From JBFXCK01 sp050182275 (GTDB taxonomy: Bacteria; Pseudomonadota; Alphaproteobacteria; SHNJ01): 62,870 nucleotides of DNA. The notes under the pieces were generated by a model. That model was not told where the DNA came from and did not search any database. It saw only the letters and a list, made by a program, of their open reading frames with translations. Shown in pieces: positions 55,341 to 62,870 of this stretch (positions within the stretch are counted from its first letter, which is position 1; each line of letters begins with the position of its first letter). A program made the position numbers and the translations under genes. The stretch is from contig JBFXCK010000009.1 in assembly GCA_050182275.1 (NCBI GenBank), positions 1 through 62,870 on the forward strand, written 5' to 3'.

Positions 55341-55934
55341 TTAATTATCCCGCGTGTGAACCAGTTGGCGGGAGGTTATGACATGGATTTTTAGGCCTTG
55401 CGCTTTTTTGCAGGCAATATCGAACTGATGGTACACGGCGCGGTGAATGGTATCGATAAAAACCCAATCTTGCAGGATAGTAGGAGCTTTTCTTCCTTCG
55501 GCATAAATAATTTGAATATTTTGCGTGTCTTTATCGTCATTGCAACGTATTTTATTAAGAAATCGCTGTTGTTCGCCAAAAAATTCTTCCCAACTGTTAT
55601 ACACAATTGCCTGCCAAGCCGATTGAAGAATCGCCGGCGCTTCCTGATGCACGGCAGAGCGGATAAACCGGCCAAGGCGCTGCTTGCTCAAGGATAATTT
55701 TTCAGGAGGGGCCTCGCGGATAAAGGTTTCCAGCTTTAGCGCCAGCGTCTGATAAATTTTCTCCCGCAAGGCCCGATGCTGTTCGATTGTTTCCGCGCTG
55801 TCAAAACTCAACGGATTTTTTGCGGCTTCAATGGCGATGGCGGCCTTGTCTTCCGCTGGCAAGGATTTTATCAGCCGCACCAAAACGGCCAAATGCGGTT
55901 TACGGGTTAAAGCTGGCGCTGCGGTTTCCGACAT
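55341..55934 (-). CDS. Hypothetical protein
   Basis: Function not recognised. 197 residues, soluble and helical (HLAVLVRLIKSLPAEDKAAI, REKIYQTLALKLETFIREAP, LSLSKQRLGRFIRSAVHQEA). The C-terminal part has IIYAEGRKAPTILQDWVFID then a His-rich stretch. It lies upstream of the tRNA-Leu and diverges from maeB. Confidence 0.65.
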   Translation of the reverse strand: MSETAAPALTRKPHLAVLVRLIKSLPAEDKAAIAIEAAKNPLSFDSAETIEQHRALREKIYQTLALKLETFIREAPPEKLSLSKQRLGRFIRSAVHQEAPAILQSAWQAIVYNSWEEFFGEQQRFLNKIRCNDDKDTQNIQIIYAEGRKAPTILQDWVFIDTIHRAVYHQFDIACKKAQGLKIHVITSRQLVHTRDN

Positions 55935-56085
55935 ACAGGCTATCCCTCGGCTGTAAGAAGTTGTTATTTTCTTTTCAAGAAACTAATCCCCGCCTGGCGC
56001 AAAAGCAAGCCCCCAGTTTCTTTTACCTTGCGCTGCACCCAAGATAGATTGCGTTTCTTTGCGTTCCTCTTTACAAATTGACCCC

Positions 56086-58419
56086 ATGAAAGAAGATTTC
56101 CGCCAAGCCGCCCTTGAATATCACCGCCAGCCCAAACCGGGCAAAATGGGCATTGTCGCCACCAAGCCGCTTGATACGCAGCGCGATTTATCGCTGGCCT
56201 ATTCGCCCGGCGTGGCCGCCGCGTGCGAAGAAATTGTCCGTGATCCGAAAGAGGCTGCCTATTTAACCTCGCGCGGAAATTTGGTGGCTGTAATCACCAA
56301 TGGCACGGCGGTGCTTGGCCTGGGCGATATCGGCCCCTTGGCCGCCAAGCCCGTTATGGAGGGCAAGGCGATTTTATTTAAAAAATTCGCCGGCATCGAT
56401 TCGATCGATATTGAAATTGATGAAAAAGACCCGAAAAAATTAATTGATATTATCGCCTCGCTCGAACCATCTTTCGGCGGCATTAATTTGGAAGACATCA
56501 AGGCGCCCGAATGTTTCGAGGTGGAAAAAGCTTTGCGCGAGCGCATGAAAATTCCCGTCTTCCATGACGATCAGCACGGCACCTCGATCATTGTCGCCGC
56601 CGCCATTCTCAACGGCTTGCGCTTAAGCGACCGCAAATTAAAAGATGTAAAATTGGTCACCTCCGGCGCCGGCGCTTCGGCGATGGCCTGCTTGGATTTG
56701 CTGGTCAGCCTGGGCTTGCAAAAAGAAAATGTTATCGTCACCGACCGCCAAGGCGTGGTGTATGAGGGCCGCGATAAAGATATGGACCCCTATAAGGCCA
56801 AATATGCGCGTAAAACCAATGCACGTTCCTTGGCCGATGCTTTGGAAGACGCCGATATATTCTTAGGGTTGTCCGCACCCAAGGTGGTCGATGGCAAAAT
56901 GCTGAAAAAAATGGCCAAGAATCCGTTGATTATGGCTTTGGCCAATCCGACGCCCGAAATTATGCCGGAAGATGCGCTCGAAGCTCGCCCCGATGCGATT
57001 ATCGCCACCGGCAGGTCGGATTACCCCAACCAAGTCAATAATGCTTTATGCTTTCCTTTTATGTTCAGGGGCGCCTTGGATGTGGGGGCAACCACAATTA
57101 ATGAGGCGATGAAACGCGCCGCCGTCGAGGCTATCGCCAGCCTGGCGCATGTCGAAATTTCCGATGTGGTGGCCAAGGCCTATGCCGGTGAAGATTTAAG
57201 CTTTGGGCCGCAATATATTATCCCAAAACCCTTTGATCCGCGCCTTATTCTAACCATTGCCCCTGCTGTCGCCAAGGCCGCCATGGAATCGGGCGTGGCC
57301 ATGCGGCCCATCACCGATTGGCCGGCGTATCACCAGCAATTGAATCAATTTGTTTTCCGCTCCGGCCAGTTAATGCAGCCGATTTTCGAGCGCGCCGCCG
57401 AAACGCCGCAACGCATCGTCTTCGCCGAGGGTGAGGATGAGCGCGTCTTACGCGCGGTGCAGGTAATGGTCGACGAGGGTTTGGGCCATCCGATTTTGAT
57501 CGGCCGGCCCAATGTGGTGGAAAGGCGCTTAGCCAAGGCCGGTTTGCGCCTGCGCCCGGTCAGCGATTTTATTTTGGTGAATCCGGAAGACGATCCGCGC
57601 TTTCCCGATTATTGGAGCATGTATCATAGGCTCATGGAACGCCGCGGTGTTTCGCCGCAGCACGCCCGCACGGTGGTGCGCACCCGCAACACCGTCATCG
57701 CGGCGTTAATGGTCAAGCGCGGCGAGGCCGAGGCGATGATTTGCGGTTCGTCAGGCCGTTATGGCTCTCATTTGACCGATATTTTGGATGTGATCGGCTT
57801 ATCGCACGATGTGCATGTAGCCTCTTCCTTAAATGCGATGATCACGCCCAAAGGCACCTTCTTTTTATGCGATACCTATGTTACGCCCGACCCCACGGCG
57901 CATGAAATCGCCGAAATGACTTTGCAGGCGGCGGAAATCGTCCGGCGCTTTGGCTTGCCGCCGAAAGTGGCGCTGCTATCGCATTCCAGCTTTGGCTCTT
58001 ACGACACGCCCTCGGCGCGGAAAATGCGGGAAGCCTTAAGCCTGCTTGCTTTGCGCGCGCCCGAATTAGAGGTTGAAGGCGAAATGCACGGCGATGCCGC
58101 TTTGAATGAAGAAATCCGCAGCCGCATCTTTCCGCATTCCAAATTAAAAGGCTCGGCCAATTTGCTGATTATGCCGAATATCGACGCCGCCAATATTTCC
58201 TATAATCTAATGAAAGTGCTGGGCGAGGGGCTTTCGATCGGGCCGATTTTGATCGGCACCGCTTTGCCGGCTCACATTTTAACGCCATCAATTACGGTGC
58301 GCGGAATCATCAATATGGCGGCGATTGCCGCCGTGGAAGCCCAAGCGCTCGCTAAGCGTCAGGAGAGTAAAATCACCATGCTTAGCGAGCGGATTTTAAA
58401 GGGCACTAATAATAATTAA
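56086..58419 (+). CDS. maeB: NADP-dependent malic enzyme with phosphotransacetylase-like domain
   Basis: 777 residues, MaeB type. The malic-enzyme half (1-430) has RDLSLAYSPGVAAACEEIVR, HDDQHGTSIIVAAAILNGLR and the NAD(P)-binding LVTSGAGASAMACLDLLV. The C-terminal half (from QRIVFAEGEDERVLRAVQVM) is PTA-like and regulates the enzyme by acetyl-CoA in E. coli. It makes pyruvate and NADPH from malate. The ATG at 56086 fits the family (MKEDFRQAALEYHRQPKPGK); no ribosome site is visible and a frame upstream stays open. Confidence 0.95.
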   Translation: MKEDFRQAALEYHRQPKPGKMGIVATKPLDTQRDLSLAYSPGVAAACEEIVRDPKEAAYLTSRGNLVAVITNGTAVLGLGDIGPLAAKPVMEGKAILFKKFAGIDSIDIEIDEKDPKKLIDIIASLEPSFGGINLEDIKAPECFEVEKALRERMKIPVFHDDQHGTSIIVAAAILNGLRLSDRKLKDVKLVTSGAGASAMACLDLLVSLGLQKENVIVTDRQGVVYEGRDKDMDPYKAKYARKTNARSLADALEDADIFLGLSAPKVVDGKMLKKMAKNPLIMALANPTPEIMPEDALEARPDAIIATGRSDYPNQVNNALCFPFMFRGALDVGATTINEAMKRAAVEAIASLAHVEISDVVAKAYAGEDLSFGPQYIIPKPFDPRLILTIAPAVAKAAMESGVAMRPITDWPAYHQQLNQFVFRSGQLMQPIFERAAETPQRIVFAEGEDERVLRAVQVMVDEGLGHPILIGRPNVVERRLAKAGLRLRPVSDFILVNPEDDPRFPDYWSMYHRLMERRGVSPQHARTVVRTRNTVIAALMVKRGEAEAMICGSSGRYGSHLTDILDVIGLSHDVHVASSLNAMITPKGTFFLCDTYVTPDPTAHEIAEMTLQAAEIVRRFGLPPKVALLSHSSFGSYDTPSARKMREALSLLALRAPELEVEGEMHGDAALNEEIRSRIFPHSKLKGSANLLIMPNIDAANISYNLMKVLGEGLSIGPILIGTALPAHILTPSITVRGIINMAAIAAVEAQALAKRQESKITMLSERILKGTNNN

Positions 58420-59964
58420 TTAGGCGCGGGCTCTGTATTCATCCAGCTGACTGCTCAGCATGGATAAAGCGTCATCTATATTCGAGGCATCGGCGGTATA
58501 GAAGCCGGTATTCAGAAAAATCCCGGTCAGTTCGTTATACCGCGCTTCGGTTACGAAACCATCGCCCAAGCGTTCACGGAGAAGGTGCAACTGGCCAAAA
58601 GCGCTTTGGAAATCATTTAATGGTTCGCCTACTTTAGTAATGCCCACTTGCTCGGGATTGGCATTGGCCAGGCCGCGCAAGTTTTTAATGGCGTCTTGCG
58701 CTTGATCGATGAAGTTTAACGTGGTGCTGCGGATGTTGATGCTGGCTTCGGCATCGGTAGCGCGTTGCTGAGTGACATTTAAAGTATCCAGCGCTTTAGC
58801 AGCGCCTTCTACCGAGCTAATGTCCGCTTCGAAGAAACCGGCATTGTTGCCCCAGCCATTGCCGTTGCCCCATATAATGCCAATAATATCCGAATAGTTG
58901 GCTTCGTTGCTGCCGCCAAAGAAATCGCTTTCATCGCCGGCTAAGTTTGCCCACGCATTTAAGTGGCCTTTGATCAATTCAAATTCTTGGTTCAAATAGC
59001 CACGCTGTGCGTTGCTTAAGGAGGGATCCGAAGCTTGCTTGGCCAACTCTTGCATGCGGCCCAAATATTGACGGGCTACCGACATCCAAGAATCTAAATT
59101 CGCGGCTTGGCTGCGCATTTCAGGATCAATAGCACTCGGCAGGCCGCTTGGCATTAATAAGCCAGGACCAGCTTGCGGAATTGCGGCGGCATCGGCGCTC
59201 GGAACAACGTCCGGCATCAAGAAGCCGGGGCCAACCCGGGGAGTCTCATCGATAGCAGCGGCGGAAGCACTAAAGCCGCCGGTTGCAGGTTGAGCTGTTG
59301 CAATATTGGCGGCTTGTAATTTTTCAATGCTTTCAAACGTGGTGCTGGCAAGGGATTGAGTGTAATCCAACGTGTCATAGGCCTTCATCGCCGCATCGGC
59401 AGAATTAACATTAGCGTTGAAGAAACCGGCAGGATTGCCCCAGCCATTGCCGCCCCATACCAGGCCGACAAAACCCATACCCCCTTCAGAGGGGATGGCG
59501 TAAGTAGCATTATCATTGGCCAATTGCACCCAAACATTGACATGGCCTTTGATCAATTCGAATTCGCGGCTTAAGGCGGTGCGCTCTTCATTGGTCAGTT
59601 CGGTATTGGTGGCTTCTTTAGCGATCGTTTGCATGCGGTTTAAATATTGCTGCAAAACTTCCCTTACTGTTGCGTAATCGCCGGATTTTGCTTGCAGGGC
59701 AGGATCAACCGCGCTCGGCAAACCGGAAGGCATTTCTGTCCAGCCCGCCCATTCATCTGAGGCGGCGGCAGCGGTTGATTCAGGCTGTTTATTGCTGGAA
59801 ATATCGACAATATCTTCGATTGCAAAACCGCCAATCGGCAGGCCAATTGGCTTAGCGCCACCTGCGGCGGTTGCGTAAGGAATTTCTTTGGATAATGAGC
59901 GAATGCCGCCGGCTGCGGTTTCACGGGCGTTAAATACGTTCGAAAGCGAGAGCGAGGGGGTCAT
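58420..59964 (-). CDS. Large internally duplicated protein with flagellin-like segments
   Basis: 514 residues; family not recognised. Two repeats of about 140 residues: MPSGLPSAVDPALQAKS.. (about 77-215) and MPSGLPSAIDPEMRSQA.. (about 270-410). Each contains a helix with FELIKGHVNVW / FELIKGHLNAW, then a WGNGNGWGN motif, then an end (NSADAAMKAYDTLDYTQ / SSVEGAAKALDTLNVTQQ) that resembles the C-terminal helix of flagellins and hook-associated proteins. A Met/Pro-rich linker (GPGFLMP, GPGLLMPSG) joins them. There is no signal peptide. AAGGAG lies ahead of the ATG. Export by a flagellar or other signal-peptide-free system is possible but unproven. Confidence 0.65.
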   Translation of the reverse strand: MTPSLSLSNVFNARETAAGGIRSLSKEIPYATAAGGAKPIGLPIGGFAIEDIVDISSNKQPESTAAAASDEWAGWTEMPSGLPSAVDPALQAKSGDYATVREVLQQYLNRMQTIAKEATNTELTNEERTALSREFELIKGHVNVWVQLANDNATYAIPSEGGMGFVGLVWGGNGWGNPAGFFNANVNSADAAMKAYDTLDYTQSLASTTFESIEKLQAANIATAQPATGGFSASAAAIDETPRVGPGFLMPDVVPSADAAAIPQAGPGLLMPSGLPSAIDPEMRSQAANLDSWMSVARQYLGRMQELAKQASDPSLSNAQRGYLNQEFELIKGHLNAWANLAGDESDFFGGSNEANYSDIIGIIWGNGNGWGNNAGFFEADISSVEGAAKALDTLNVTQQRATDAEASINIRSTTLNFIDQAQDAIKNLRGLANANPEQVGITKVGEPLNDFQSAFGQLHLLRERLGDGFVTEARYNELTGIFLNTGFYTADASNIDDALSMLSSQLDEYRARA

Positions 59965-60109
59965 GATAAAACTCCTTATTTAAACGAACATACCTTGCGA
60001 AACGAGGCGCGCCCTAGGATGGGCGCACCGGGAAATTCGGATAACTTCGCCTACAATAAAACAAATCCACAAATTTTTTATTAACAGGAATTGAAAATTC
60101 GACGGCTTT

Positions 60110-61141
60110 TTATCTTTTTTGATCGGTAATTTTTGCCGGGGGGCTATTTTCGTTTATAAAATTCTGTTGCGGCGTAATACCATTACCGGGCGCGGCAAGA
60201 ATTGCAGGCTTTTCCCGCTTGTTGCGCCATTCAAACAGCGCCAAAGTCAAAGAAGCGGCAAGGAGAGGGATCAACAGATAAATCAGGCGGTACAATAAAA
60301 TCGCGCCAACAATATAGGGCGTTTCTATGCGGTCCTCGAGCAAGAGGATGACAATACTGTCAAAAACCCCCAAGCTTCCCGGCACATGGCTTAGAATGCC
60401 AAAGGTGATAGCCACCACATAGACGCCGAAGACATATAAAAAGGTAACGCCCGTCCCTTGCGTTGGCAGCAGCACATATAATACGGCGCTAACCAAGGCT
60501 AAGTCGATTGCGGCCAGCAAAATTTGCCAAACCGCCAATTTGGTGGAAAGCGGTTTGAACTCAAAACCCCTGAAGCGAATCGGGGTTTTACGGTGCGATG
60601 CCCAATATATATAACCAGCGATCCCCAGCAGCGTTACAATGCCGATCAGGCGGGCGATTTCAATAGGCAAATGGTCAAGCGGCTGCATCAATTCGGGCTC
60701 GATCACCATCATAGTGCCGCCCACGGCGGTGGCGCCGATACTGAAGGTAAGAATGCAAAACGCCACCAGCTTCCCGATTTCCAGCGGCGGCACGCCATAA
60801 GCGCTGTAAATCCGCAAGCGCACCGCACCTCCGGTTAGAGGCGAAAGCGCCAGGTTTTGGCTGAAAGCGAAACCGGTGAAAGAGGCCAAAAATACGCCGC
60901 GGCTGGGAAGGCGGCGCTGCAAGTAATAAAGCGCCGAAAAATCGTACCCGGCCAATACGATATAAGATAATAAAGTAAACACGCACGCCATAACGATGTC
61001 CCGCCCGCCAATGGCCAGGATGGCGGCTTCGAAATCTTCCCAGGAATGCTTATGCAGCTGATGATATAGCAGCCACATCGCGCCGCCAAACAGGGCGACC
61101 ACCATTAGGAAGCTTAACCAGCGGATAGCTTTTACAGACAA
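60110..61141 (-). CDS. UPF0104/YbhN-family integral membrane protein
   Basis: About 343 residues with 7-8 TM helices (first at about 7-25), matching the YbhN/AglD/MprF-N-terminal flippase-like family: SFTGFAFSQNLALSPLTGGA, GALILYRLIYLLIPLL and SHVPGSLGVFDSIVILLL. Members move or flip lipids or lipid-linked compounds. Start is placed at TTG 61141 because AAGGA sits seven bases upstream; a TTG at 61156 is the next alternative. The C-terminus is hydrophilic. Confidence 0.82.
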   Translation of the reverse strand: MSVKAIRWLSFLMVVALFGGAMWLLYHQLHKHSWEDFEAAILAIGGRDIVMACVFTLLSYIVLAGYDFSALYYLQRRLPSRGVFLASFTGFAFSQNLALSPLTGGAVRLRIYSAYGVPPLEIGKLVAFCILTFSIGATAVGGTMMVIEPELMQPLDHLPIEIARLIGIVTLLGIAGYIYWASHRKTPIRFRGFEFKPLSTKLAVWQILLAAIDLALVSAVLYVLLPTQGTGVTFLYVFGVYVVAITFGILSHVPGSLGVFDSIVILLLEDRIETPYIVGAILLYRLIYLLIPLLAASLTLALFEWRNKREKPAILAAPGNGITPQQNFINENSPPAKITDQKR

Positions 61142-61283
61142 GTGACAATCCTTCAATTTATCTTACTGTTATAAAACGATTTTACTCTCCTGCCTATAAA
61201 AAATTAACGATTTATAGTATAGTTTAAAGGCAAGGGCAGAAGATTGGGCAAAACGCCCAATCTTAACAGGAGATGAACGAGGC

Positions 61284-62444
61284 ATGTTCCGCGGCTTTAC
61301 CTTTGATCTGGGCCAAGACGTGGCCATGCTGCGCGAAGCGGTCGCCGCTTTTACCTTGGCGCATATTTCGCCGCGCGCCGAAGCGATCGACCATAACAAT
61401 GAGTTTCCGCGCGATTTGTGGCCCAAATTTGGCGAACTGGGATTGCTGGGCATTACCGTACCAACCGAATTTGGCGGGGCAGGCATGGGGTATACCGCGC
61501 ATGTGGTGGCGATGGAAGAAATCAGCCGGGGTTCCGCTTCGGTTGGTTTATCTTATGGCGCGCATTCCAATTTATGCGTCAATCAAATTAATTTGAATGG
61601 CACGGTTGAACAAAAGAAAAAATATTTGCCGGAATTAATTAGCGGCGAACATGTGGGCGCGCTTGCCATGTCGGAGGCGGGCGCGGGCTCGGATGTTACC
61701 GGCATGCGCTGCCGCGCCGAAAAGAAGGGCGATCACTATGTTTTAAACGGCACCAAAATGTGGTGCACCAACGGCCCCGATGCCGAAGTGCTGGTGGTAT
61801 ACGCTAAAACCGACCCCAAAGCGGGAGCCAAGGGCATTACCGCTTTTATCGTCGAAAAGAATTTCAAAGGGTTTTCCACCGCGCAGAAATTGGACAAGCT
61901 GGGCATGCGCGGTTCAAACACTTGTGAATTGGTGTTTGAAAATTGCGCCGTACCCGCCGCTAATATTTTAGGTAAAGAGGGTGATGGCGTTAAAGTATTA
62001 ATGAGCGGCTTGGATTACGAACGGGCCGTGCTGGCCGGCGGCCCCTTGGGCATTATGGCGGCGGCGCTGGATTTGGTGATTCCTTATTTGCACCAGCGCG
62101 AACAATTCGGCAAGCCGATTGGCGAGTTTCAATTAATGCAGGCCAAGCTTGCCGATATGTACACCGCCTATAATTCCGCCCGTGCTTATGTATATGCGGT
62201 GGCGCAAAGTTGCGATAAAGGGCAAATCACGCGGCAAGACGCGGCCGGCGCGATTTTGCTGGCCGCAGAAAACGCCACCCAAGTGGCGCTTGAGGCGATT
62301 CAGTGTTTGGGCGGCAACGGCTATATTAATGAATATCCGGCTGGACGCTTGCTTCGTGATGCAAAGTTATATGAAATTGGCGCTGGAACATCGGAAATCC
62401 GGCGCATGTTGATCGGGCGCGAAATTTTCGCGCAAACGGCTTAA
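61284..62444 (+). CDS. Isovaleryl-CoA dehydrogenase
   Basis: 386 residues, acyl-CoA dehydrogenase family; oxidises isovaleryl-CoA in leucine breakdown. MSEAGAGSDVTGMRCRAEKK, the KMWCTNGPDAEVLVVYAKT segment and YLHQREQFGKPIGEFQLMQA are typical. The catalytic Glu is in LDYERAVLAGGPLGIM (E246), the position used by isovaleryl-CoA dehydrogenase rather than by the straight-chain enzymes. QCLGGNGYINEYPAGRLLRD and KLYEIGAGTSEIRRMLIGRE close the FAD site. The rest of the leucine pathway (MCC genes) is not in this window. Confidence 0.9.
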   Translation: MFRGFTFDLGQDVAMLREAVAAFTLAHISPRAEAIDHNNEFPRDLWPKFGELGLLGITVPTEFGGAGMGYTAHVVAMEEISRGSASVGLSYGAHSNLCVNQINLNGTVEQKKKYLPELISGEHVGALAMSEAGAGSDVTGMRCRAEKKGDHYVLNGTKMWCTNGPDAEVLVVYAKTDPKAGAKGITAFIVEKNFKGFSTAQKLDKLGMRGSNTCELVFENCAVPAANILGKEGDGVKVLMSGLDYERAVLAGGPLGIMAAALDLVIPYLHQREQFGKPIGEFQLMQAKLADMYTAYNSARAYVYAVAQSCDKGQITRQDAAGAILLAAENATQVALEAIQCLGGNGYINEYPAGRLLRDAKLYEIGAGTSEIRRMLIGREIFAQTA

Positions 62445-62463
62445 CAACGGCAGGAGACGAACC

Positions 62464-62870
62464 ATGAAAAAAATTATCACGCTTGTAATTATCTTAGCCA
62501 CTAGCCCGGCCTGGGCGCAAAACGCCGCCCCGGCCAGCAATCAGCTATGGAGCGTGGATTATACCAAGCAGCAAAAAGCCCAGCCGCGGCAAATGATTGT
62601 GCCGCCTTCGGTAGTGCGGGCGCCTTCGCCTTTGCGAACTGTGACGGCGGCCCCGCCCGCAGGGCGTTACACCTATGGCTCGCCCTTTGCCACGCGCGAG
62701 CCTTTAACCCATGCCGGTAACGGCGCGTTCGAGCGTCAATGGCAGCCGGTGCAGCAAATATTCGGCGTTTCTTCCGGCCAGGCGAAAAGCTTTTTGCGCA
62801 ATGTGCAACAAGGCTATACGGTTGAATCGAAAAAATTCCTGGCCAGTGCGCAGGATTGGGCGGTAATTTT
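62464..62870 (+). CDS. Exported hypothetical protein, 3' end outside the window
   Basis: Function not recognised. The ATG at 62464 has AGGAGACGAACC upstream. Signal peptide MKKIITLVIILATSPAWAQ with cleavage after AWA; then a Pro/Gln-rich segment (APSPLRTVTAAPPAGRYTYG) and FERQWQPVQQIFGVSSGQAK, SFLRNVQQGYTVESKKFLAS. 135 codons are visible and the frame is open at the window edge. It lies 19 bases after the isovaleryl-CoA dehydrogenase gene. Confidence 0.8.
   Translation, partial: MKKIITLVIILATSPAWAQNAAPASNQLWSVDYTKQQKAQPRQMIVPPSVVRAPSPLRTVTAAPPAGRYTYGSPFATREPLTHAGNGAFERQWQPVQQIFGVSSGQAKSFLRNVQQGYTVESKKFLASAQDWAVI

Overview
The window is a chromosomal segment of an alphaproteobacterium; the order cannot be fixed from the sequence. 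The main evidence is the tRNA-Trp/secE/nusG/rplKAJL/rpoBC/rpsLG/fusA/tuf/S10-spc-alpha arrangement with rpsM-rpsK-rpoA-rplQ lacking rpsD, and the presence of ATP12, NDUFA12, a lone MlaD, isovaleryl-CoA dehydrogenase and a MaeB-type malic enzyme. All three tRNA genes encode their CCA ends. Start codons include several GTG and TTG.

Layout. 1-9305: mixed housekeeping and hypothetical genes: tsaC (cut by the window edge), an orphan ParA ATPase, cysQ, an exported hypothetical protein, an FkbM methyltransferase, mlaD, NDUFA12, a RidA protein, then serC followed by a HisZ/HisRS-like remnant and a single-domain asparaginase-like protein. 9373-12316: tRNA-Gly and tRNA-Trp point outwards, each followed by a copy of the same palindromic element. 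Between them lie a hypothetical gene, an XRE regulator and an EgtD-like methyltransferase. 12343-49294: the transcription/translation super-cluster, broken by accessory insertions: one gene between tRNA-Trp and secE, two between nusG and rplK, an opposite-strand MFS transporter between rplL and rpoB, and a three-gene island with a zeta-toxin-like P-loop protein between rpoC and rpsL. 49370-62870: a Deg-type protease, RluC-type pseudouridine synthase, HAD phosphatase, ATP12 chaperone, a membrane-anchored hypothetical, lipB beside tRNA-Leu, maeB, a large internally duplicated protein with a flagellin-like flavour, a YbhN-family membrane protein, isovaleryl-CoA dehydrogenase, and the start of an exported hypothetical protein.

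Regulation visible in the sequence: sigma70-like promoters before secE, rplK, rpoB, rpsL and rpsM; intrinsic terminators after rplL, rpoC and rplQ; and terminator-like hairpins inside the leaders of rpoB, rpsL and the S10 operon, suggesting attenuation. Seven short imperfect palindromes of one repeat family sit at four intergenic loci, three of them inside the ribosomal-protein cluster.

The observations I rate highest are: an EF-Tu whose switch I is rebuilt (RGITI replaced and about five residues longer), an L2 with its near-universal HPHGGGEG motif replaced by HPNGG, a candidate attenuator before rpsL, the tRNA-bounded XRE/methyltransferase segment flanked by inverted copies of a tRNA-linked element, and the zeta-like island between rpoC and rpsL.
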